Assembly: GCA_032718475.1 (NCBI GenBank)
Contig: JAUCBJ010002048.1
Location: 1-64,000 of the forward strand
Direction of reading: 5' to 3'
Source: Nemertoderma westbladi
Lineage: Eukaryota > Xenacoelomorpha > Nemertodermatida > Nemertodermatidae
DNA length: 64,000 bases
The position numbers and the translations under genes were made by a program. Of this stretch, positions 55,766 to 64,000 are shown in pieces; positions within the stretch are counted from its first letter, which is position 1, and the number at the start of each line of letters is the position of its first letter. The notes under the pieces were generated by a model. It did no database searches and was not told the origin of the DNA. It was given only the letters and a program-made list of their open reading frames with translations.

Positions 55766-55840
55766 TATTACACCATATTCTGGAACCTTTTGATTATCCC
55801 ATACGTAGCAGAGCAACACGTTCGTGAGGTCTTCGCGCAG

Positions 55841-56125
55841 CACGAAGTGAGCAAAGCCTTTAGCATATGGGTACCATTAACGAGTTGTCTTTCGTTAGTC
55901 AGAAGTCTTCAACACAATACTCGTCCTCCTCTTGTGCCTCGTTGCGTTCGTTCGTTTTTGACGAAACTTCAGATCCTTTCTAAACTTTTGACGGACTACA
56001 TACGTACTAAGATTCGTTTAATTACATCAAGGAATAACCGAGTTATTAGCGATCAAAAATTTACGACGACGACAGAGAACTCGCCAATGGCACCCATATG
56101 CTAAGGCTTCGCTCTCTTCGTGGCT
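55841..56125. repeat. Inverted repeat of about 50 bp, possible MITE
   Basis: CACGAAGTGAGCAAAGCC and TTTAGCATATGGGTACCATT (from 55,841) are repeated in inverted, imperfect form at about 56,070-56,125 (AATGGCACCCATATGCTAAG). Confidence 0.6.
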
Positions 56126-56209
56126 CGCTCCACAATGCAATGTAATACCTCTTTATTAATCATACTATTACGTAGTAATAGTATTGACTGGCTACACTTG
56201 GGGAGAGGG

Positions 56210-56390
56210 GAAGTAATAAAATAAAAATTCTGGCTCACCCATTAAGGAGGAGGGATGTGAAACTACTGTATCTCTGTTTCAAATTTCATGCAATTTCATT
56301 AAGATTTGTAGAAAAATTTGGGCGGGAACCGCCCAAATTTATATACCTGAATATAGACATATATTCCACAACATGGTGTAGGCCTAGGTT
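56210..56390. repeat. Single-arm relative of the fold-back element at 43.1-43.6 kb
   Basis: AAAAATTCTGGCTCACCCA, CTCTGTTTCAAATTTCATGC and CATTAAGATTTGTAGAAAAA, then ATTCCACAACATGGTG, follow the order of the right arm of the 43-kb element. Confidence 0.8.
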
Positions 56391-57591
56391 GATGACGGCT
56401 ATTTATTGACTATAAGTTTCTTTAATTATTAATTATATTAATAATATGTGACGAACTGCGCTCTACCGAGTCAGTCACTCAATACGTTACGAATAATGAT
56501 TTTTCATAATCCACAATCCATTTAAACAAATATTTTGTTTATAAGTCTCTAATTGGAAAAGGGACCTTTTCAGTAAAAAAACGGCCCTTTGGTGTCGATT
56601 GGAAAAATTACAAAACAAGTTATACCTCTAGAAGACATGCATGGTTACAAATATAATGTTTCCAATACAAAAGTTACCTATATAAAGTGTTAACAGCCTG
56701 CATTAGTAGGCCTACTGCTACAAATAATATAAAAATATGATAATTTTAACACAGGCTTTTCAAATATTTGTCATATCATCGTTGCAGAGTATCTCGTTAA
56801 TAAATTGCGGTTCCGTTGCATCAGGATCAGCGCGTCAGATTTTACTTCTAGATCAGGTATCTTATCTTCAGAAGTGTGCGGCCCCGCAAGGTCCGCAATA
56901 AAGTTGGCCAAACACTTCTACCTACACCTCTGATAAAGTGATACAGAATTGGGTTTATTTACAGTACTCTGCTGGAAGTTACTATAGTAGGCCTATCAAG
57001 GCAGATGCAAACCAAAATGTTAAACAATAAAAATTATCTAATAGATCTAGTACAGGTACGCTACTACGCAGTATTTAAGTGCCATTGAGCTAGGGCACAC
57101 AATGTCTTATCCTATCATCATCTTTATTAACTCTCCACTAGTACTGCTTAGATTAGGTATGCTTGGACGATCAAACGAAGTTGAGTAGCATATTATATCA
57201 TATTACTGTAGTAAGGAGGTGATTCGAAGTCGACCTGCCAGTAACACGCTTCCTTTGGATGCAGTGTCTCTCATTTTCCGCTTCCCTGCACAGTTTGTCA
57301 GGCAGATAATACATAGAGACTATCCAAGAATCCAATTTCGGAGCATATTGATTATGTGTGCAGTGATGGAATACCAAAATACTGTAAGCCTTCACCTAAG
57401 AAGTACATCCTGTAATGTGTGTATGTAGTAATAATGTAAGTGGCAGTACAGTATTTCCGCTTTCCATTCGCGTTCACTTTGTCGTCTCGGTTGATTTACA
57501 ATTTATAAACTACAGTAACTGAAGTCACAATTTAACCATTGGCCTCCCACGTGATAAAAAATCTAAACAAATTTAGCAATGACGTCCAGGT
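56391..57591. other. Spacer without a supported gene
   Basis: AT-rich with four TAGGCCTA octamers in the wider neighbourhood (56,379, 56,707, 56,988). ORFs under 70 codons have no signature. Confidence 0.5.
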
Positions 57592-57655
57592 GGGATCGAA
57601 CTGGTGACCTCAAGGTTGGAAGTCTGGCCAGAGCCATCTATCCATTCCGATACTA
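57592..57655 (-). repeat. tRNA-derived SINE head or tRNA pseudogene, next to a LINE A tail
   Basis: On the minus strand GATAGATGGCTCTGGCC and GTTCGATCCC (57,592-57,601) resemble A and B boxes. It lies directly beyond the (TAG)n tail of LINE A copy 3. Confidence 0.4.
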
Positions 57656-60540
57656 CTACTAGAATCGGCATGCTGCATTGCAGCTGCATAATATATATTA
57701 TATTACATATATATTAAGAATGCTATGCCGGCTTGTCGACAAAATTGCGCCGCCACAAGTTTCTATCACCCATGACATGTCCTAAATCATCCGCATCTTC
57801 AAGGCCAGTGGCCTTTAATCACATTGTCAAGCATACCATCATTTGAGCTTATGCTCATCCGGTCAGTGACTTGTTGAGGACTTTCAAAGTTAACTGTCAA
57901 AATTGTCTTCTTAGAGTTAATAAAAAGACCAACACTAGAAGCAGCCTGTTCTAATGAGCTGAGGAGCCGTTGGGCTCCCTCTAGTGATTCTGAGAGTACT
58001 CCTAAGTCATCAGCAAAGTCTAGATCAGTTAGGTACTTGGCAGGATTTCCTCGACTTCTGAAGCCAGTAGGTGGAGTTATCATCACCCTATCATCATTAT
58101 GATGATCTAAGGACATGCGTAGAACATAGTCAACCATAATTATGAACAAGAATGGCGCAAGTGTGTTTTCTTGGACGACTCCCCATAGGGGCCATTCTAT
58201 GTCACCGTCAACTGTAGACACAAATGTTGTCGAACCATCGTTTACTGATCTGATTGCTGCAATAATTTCATCAGGAATCCCATATAATGAAAGTATGCTG
58301 AACATACGTGAGCGAGAGACTGAATCAACGCCCTTGAAGAAGTGAACAAAGATAACAGCCAGTTGCCTATCTTTTTTTGATAACTCTTCAATTATCCTTC
58401 CAAGTCCCAAAATGGGCTCCATGGTCCCACGACATTTACGGAACCCATTCTGATTTCCACGGAAGAGTATCTCAATGGGATCCCTGATACGATTTAATTG
58501 AATTATCGATTTCCATGTTGATGTTCCAGTTGATCGATTTCCATGCCTGGGATGATTGCCTGCTGTCGTCGGCATCATTGCTGGCATCATCCTGTTGGTT
58601 TATAAGCTCCTGTAGATTAACAGTATACTGCCTATTCAGGGACCTAGAAGCAGCCTTAACTGCATTCTTGGCCGCTGTAGTCTGTTTGAGTCGGGACTCT
58701 TTCTGCGCCTTATAGAGGTCATTTCGGCACTTCCGAATTTTGGGGTCAGTCCAGGTCCAGGGCGCCTTTTTTTGTTTTGTTTCGAGGGTATACAGGAAAT
58801 GTTTCTGCAGCTGCTAACTGCCAGCTGCTTCTGTGAAGGCAGTATAGCCCTCGCAGTGATCTGCCGCATCAGAGGCAAGAACCTCATACCTATTGCTCAG
58901 CTGTAGTGTGAAGGTGGATCTCACACTTGGCTGTTACAAAAGAGAGAACCAGTCATGTCGTGGCAAGGCAGATTTTGTTCTTCTGCTAGCACGCAGACTA
59001 AGTCTTACCCTGGCCACAATAAGGCGAGTAGACAATAAGGCTGGAGAAGGGTCGAAGTGTAAATGCATTACAGTCTAGTATAGAGCACCTGTATTTCCTA
59101 CGAAACAGAATATGGTCTATCTGGAACTTTGACCATTGGGTACACTATGAGACTATAGCTTTCCAGTTCGCTTCTTGAACTGGGTTCCAGCCGAAAACAA
59201 TCCATTTCCAGAGATGAAATCCTGAAGATGGGCGGAATTTCGGTTAGCACTATCGCTATAGACCCCGGGTGATCTAGTTGATTGATGGAGACTTGCATTG
59301 AAGTCTCCCAGGAATGTTAAGAATGCATGCTGATCCACTACATCAGTAGCTGCTTGTAGATTGTGGTAGAAATTTCCACCACCTCCACTAGTTGGAGAAT
59401 AGCACACAATCAGAATAACCTTAGGAAACTTCTTAGCCAGTCTCCCAGAACATGAAAAGTGGCAACGGATGATGCGGTTTGAGATTAAGTCTACAGTATT
59501 TTGTCCAATGTTGCATGTGCAGGTGGATTCATCAATAGATCAATTCCACCATTGCCACTACCATCTGTTGATGCGAGTGCAAGTCGCCAACCGCCCCATG
59601 TCCTTATTCAGAACCTCATCAGTCTGTCCAGTCTGCATTCGGTGCTCTGGAATACCCACTGTGCTAAAGGAAGCTTATCTGCCAAGGCAGCCAGCTCACC
59701 TTGTCGCATTGGGGACCCGAGTGTTAGGGTGTTGACTGAGGCTAGTCTAGTGACTATGCCTCAGATTCACCAATGGCTTTGTTGGTCGGGGTGGAACATG
59801 AGAGTAGCCTCCAACTCCAGAATTCCCCCCCCCCCCCCCCTCACAATCTGGCTACCCTGGTAACCCAGGGTTTGGGCCAGAAAGGTCACCAGGAAAGGGA
59901 CTCAAAGAACTGTTTGCCGCTCTCTCTCCAGTAGGGGGTGAGACAGGCAGCCGGTCAGGAGATAACTGACGCCCGTGAGGCCTATTATGTCCTGTACTTA
60001 CACTGGCCTCTAGTGGCCGGACTTCCGCATTTCTAATGTAATCCATACAGTAGTGGGGGGCTGGGGGTGCTTTTTTGCCGAGTCAGCTCTCGGGGCAAAT
60101 ACCACACTCTGATTTATCATTCCACAGGGTGGGTGTCGCAGTGGAGTCAGATATGAGGCCCATCACCCATATCTACTCTGGCGCACATGACCCACCATTG
60201 GCTGTGCAGCTCATCTGCTGGGTCATGCCCTGTACCCCTGCTGCCAGGTGCAGGTCGCACTGAAGTGAACTCAGATTGGACTTGGACATAAGAACACTCT
60301 ATTCCTGACCAGTCATTGGTAGATCACCATCTCCCTGGCCAGGCCAGATACCCCTGCAGCCAAGTATATGGGTCCTTAATCCATGACAAAGGGCGTCCAA
60401 ACCCTAGAACCAAGGCACCAAGGGGGTCCCAGTTACAGGGCCAGATTTGCTCTTAGTAAGTCTACGGCGGGTCTATGCAACCACAGGTGGCACCACCTTT
60501 ATGTTGCATGGATGTGGCAAGTTTTCTTTATCAATGACCT
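57656..60540 (-). mobile_element. LINE family A, copy 3: endonuclease and RT, internally deleted
   Basis: The minus strand carries an APE-type endonuclease (FLTFLGDFNASLH at about 59,300, then a decayed QIDYIL-type block near 59,110), a linker, and RT (57,799-58,590) with LTDLDFADDLGVLSES. The first catalytic block reads FVHFFKGVDSVSR, so the expected aspartate of FVDF is histidine. RT then stops at DGMLDN, about 480 bp of the region present in copy 1 is deleted, and the shared 3' UTR follows to a (TAG)n tail at 57,656. The 5' boundary near 60,540 is a guess. A run of 16 C lies at 59,825-59,840. Confidence 0.75.
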
Positions 60541-63059
60541 AGATTACCTGACTTGACCTAGAACTTCTGACCTGACCTAGAATACCTGACCTTTTACGTG
60601 ATAGCGGCTCAGGTAAAAGGTAAACCTGGAATGACTGATATCTTATGTATGTCCGCAATTTACGTCCCATGGTCTCACAACTGTCAACCAATCATCAGCA
60701 ACTACTGTAGTAATAATAAGAATAACGATGAACTATGTAGTAAGTATTAATTAATCCCAGTAATAAGGAAACGACCAATTCTCTGAAATACTTGAATGGG
60801 AGTCTACACACACACATACATACAGTAAGTAAGCATTACTGTTCTAGTAACTAAAACTTAACTTAAATAGAAGCAATAACATCAATCATAGAAATGCTGC
60901 AGATACAAAGGCCTACGAGTTATGCAACTGCCCCTTCAAATAACTACATTAAATTTGTGAAAATAATTAATTGAATGGAAATATTGTTTTTAAATTGTGG
61001 GCGTATATAGGTTGAGGGGAAACAATAATTAATATTTATAATACTACTGTACCTAAGAATGCTGTCTCAATTGGCCTGCAACCATCTGCTGGCCCATATG
61101 TCAATGCATCCATTGTTATTTATCGTAAAACATTTATCGCACACACCCTCCCATAGTACTGTAGTATAATTAAATTATCCTGTAATTACTTACTTGGGTT
61201 AGGGGTTTTTGTTGGCGGTCATGTGGTGTGAGTTTGTGTGGGGTGGGGGCTTAGGTTCGGATAAAATGGAAAGTTGAAGAAATCTAGATGAATTACGTTT
61301 CTCAAACGTAATTCCTTTGGTCCCGGGTTTGCCAGTTCAGTGTGGAAGCGGAACGGTCCACGGAACCTCCACCACACTACGCGCGCGACCTCTGATGGTT
61401 TCCACCATCTTTCGTCTGCAAAAACTCAACCCCGTTCCACACGCTCTCCTCCGAATGCCACTGCCGATACTGTAACTCAATTTACGACAGGTGCCACACG
61501 CTTAGCTGCCCCCAGTGCCCATATCTTGCCATTCTCACGTCTCACCTCAACTCAACTCTACTAAATAATTACAAAACTAAACGTCACGGAATTACGGTAA
61601 CTACCGGTAACCTTCCCATTACTGCTGAGTACTTGATTTCTATAAAATATACTGCAATAACCCGTGCTATTGTTTGACTCTCGTTTAATGTTTTGGTTAT
61701 AATAACTAGTCAATGTAACCTCTGCTCCTTTCCCTTAAAATCTCAGGAACTACTCTAATCTCAGGCGCCGGTGATGTGAAGTATAATGTCTTCAGGAGTC
61801 TTTGGAAAGTTATATAATCGTAATTATATATTCCCATCTATTTTGGTTCTTTTATTTATTCAATATCAATTCAGTTCACAATTCAACTAAACTCTGCAGA
61901 TACAGTACCGAATTTCATAAAATCATCGCAATAATAAAAATTCATAAGAGCATCTGCCTGAAAACGCACTAGTGAATTATTATAATGAGACATATGGCAT
62001 CTCTGTATTTTAATATATGACGTCAATCCAGCTTTATTTTATTTTCATTTAATTTGATTTACACCTACGGAAACTACATGTATTTAGTTACTCCGGTCTA
62101 ACATAGTGTGATACACAAGTTCAATACATAGGTACTCTAGTTCTATGCTCATGTTTTACAGGAAGTTACCGTAGGTCCAATTCTCTTTGCGCTACTGATA
62201 TATTTTATAATGCTCAAAATTAGTTTATATGCCGACCATCAATTATAGTTAATTGTCTCCTTCTTACAATAATCTCAAAATAGTTACAATTCTATACAAT
62301 TATTTATACTGACCAAATTCGGTTCAAGTTCGGTTATGTTCTCAAGTCTATCTATATATACTGTAGTCCGGCGGGTGAAGGAAAGTTATAGTTGAATGTC
62401 ATGATCGATCAAGCTGATTCTCCAGCTGATTTAAGGGACCAGCTATGATTAAGAGGCGGGAGTGCAATTAGACCTGGTTTTGGTAATTTATGAGATGCCA
62501 CCAAAAGTATAGAAAACCTATTACCGTCTTACAGTTGATTGATATTGCATCAATGATTTCATCTGAAATCCAGTGCCAGTCACACATTTAAAGGTTTTAC
62601 ATTTTGAATTTAGGTCGACTTGACTGATATTTGAATGCCTTTCAATGATTAGAATTCAAAACTGTAATAACCTCGAAAGAATGGTCTCATCCCTAGATTA
62701 CAGTACTGCGCACACTATATCGATAGTATGATTGAATAGGAATTACTGTTGTTACAGAAGCATTAAGGTAGTGTGTTTCGCTGTGTTTTTTTTTCGCTAG
62801 CTTTAACTGGTCGGCGAAATTGCAAAACATTATCTAATTACTGTGTACTATTAGTATTGTATGTGTGATATTAAAAGTGTACTATTTTTCACTTAGGGTC
62901 GAGTGTGCGTATTTCAATAATAGGGGCGAATGAGGGAGGGTTTCACAGCTGCTGATACCTGAATTATTGTTTTAATTTTAATAATTATTCATTAAATTAG
63001 TGTTGTATTTGTTTGAGATTATTAATTAATCATAAAAAGGTAGCTTTATATTTATCACT
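60541..63059. other. Spacer upstream of the carrier gene
   Basis: Contains a short ACCTAGAATACCTGACC repeat (60,540-60,600), a hairpin GAATTACGTTT-AAACGTAATTC at about 61,289-61,312, and a block near 61,690-61,740 related to 29.9-30.2 kb. The carrier promoter presumably lies in the last few hundred bases, but I see no clear TATA box. Confidence 0.5.
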
Positions 63060-64000
63060 ATGACACAATCTACGGACCCGGTTTCAAACTTTGTGGCTGG
63101 TGGTGTCGGTGGCCTTTGCTGCGTTCTGGTTGGACATCCGTTCGATACGATAAAGGTGCAGCAGCAGACGGGAATGCACAGCAGCCCGTCTGCAGGACTC
63201 AGACACCTGGTAGGCACTGAAGGCGCCCGAGGGCTATACAGAGGGGTGGCATCTCCGCTGCTCATAATGGCCCCAATCTCATGCACAATGTTCGCTTCGT
63301 ACGCCGTGGGCAAACGATTACTATTGGGTGCCGACACGGGTCAGGCCCAGGCGAAACTACCGCCGAGTAGCTTGGTAGCGGCGGGGGCTTTCTCTGGTAT
63401 CTTTACAGGTTTAATCAACGGCCCCGCGGAGAGAGTGAAAGTAGCACTCCAGGTGCAGACAACCAATACACGCCCGGTTAGTATTTTAGAGGTATACAAC
63501 ATTATTAATGAAATATATGAACGAACTTTAAGTACTTGTCAATTTTAGTCGATTAGAATGATACTGTATCAACAATTTATTTTGGTTTCCAGACGGTGCT
63601 CAAAGGCACTATAGACTGTATTTCTGGAATGTACCGTGAAGGTGGATTACGAACAATGTTTAAAGGAACACCTATTACCATGGTCCGAGATGTTCCGGCA
63701 TTGGCTGTATTCTTTGCTACTTACGATATTACATTGAGGAAATTAAATAAAATGAGGAATCAGCAGGATTCAAATAAGGTTCAACCACTAGCAACAATCA
63801 TAGCTGGTGGAATTGCAGGTAGGCGGAATTAGATGATTGTTGTCAATTTGGGACTTTATTGTTGTAGACAACGTTAATATCTTTCTTCGTTCTATGCTAC
63901 GCAGTACTTGTCTAGTCTACTTCACAACAATAATTTCATTTTTCTTTTTTTAAGGTTTAATCCAGTGGATATGCATCTTACCAATAGATACGGTGAAATC
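63060..64000 (+). CDS. Mitochondrial carrier, acylcarnitine-carrier-like (SLC25A20 type), partial
   Basis: Inner-membrane transporter of the SLC25 family. Exons: 63,060-63,476, 63,593-63,818 and 63,955-64,000 (continues beyond the window). Junctions are CCG|GTTAGT to TTCCAG|ACG (phase 0) and GCAG|GTAGGC to TTTAAG|GT (phase 1). All three carrier signatures are visible: HPFDTIKV, GPAERVKV and LPIDTVKS. VSNFVAGGVGG near the start and GTIDC, FKGTPITMVRDVPALAVFF in exon 2 are closest to carnitine/acylcarnitine carriers; related members (SLC25A29/45) cannot be excluded. The ATG at 63,060 sits eight residues before the first helix, as usual. It would import acylcarnitines in exchange for carnitine for fatty-acid oxidation. 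Confidence 0.9.

Overview
The window is nuclear DNA from an animal. The evidence is spliced genes with GT-AG introns, a Cys-loop ligand-gated channel gene, an SLC25 mitochondrial carrier gene, several retrotransposon classes, a THAP-domain DNA transposon and kilobase-scale simple repeats. The repertoire (BEL/Pao, an Ulp1-carrying NeSL-like retroelement, RTE-like LINEs, P-like element) suits a marine invertebrate, but I cannot name the species. There is no prokaryotic gene organisation.

Layout. 1-1,530: the 3' end of an RTE-like LINE (family A), then a remnant of an NeSL-like retrotransposon. 1,531-8,088: mostly AT-rich spacer with small repeats, one candidate two-exon gene of unknown function (3,366-4,533) and a GATC-rich ~465-bp satellite. 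8,089-26,386: one BEL/Pao LTR retrotransposon inserted in that satellite. It has a 5-bp target duplication, LTRs of 2.1 kb, gag, a pol split in two, and a third ORF of 1,235 codons with three CCHC zinc knuckles. 27,614-29,843: a GGGAGC hexanucleotide array. 30,569-52,529: a five-exon Cys-loop receptor gene on the minus strand, which I assembled from exons with matching phases and conserved motifs. Its introns hold a 5.8-kb array of 16-bp repeats, a 1.45-kb TAC array seeded at a LINE tail, a 590-bp fold-back element, a P-like THAP transposon with perfect ends, and a decayed NeSL-like element inside a 19-bp minisatellite. 52,640-60,540: more LINE copies and two or three MITE-like elements. 63,060-64,000: the first exons of an acylcarnitine-carrier-like gene, cut by the window end.

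How the parts relate. Host coding capacity is under 3 kb; almost everything else is mobile or tandem DNA. The receptor gene spans about 22 kb for 1,467 coding bases, its introns inflated by insertions and arrays. The BEL element is the most unusual object. Its third ORF is long, open and zinc-knuckle-bearing, its interior carries six copies of one 16-bp palindrome, and its gag and first pol ORF are packed with GTAAG splice-donor-like sites that nearly vanish downstream of the pol break.
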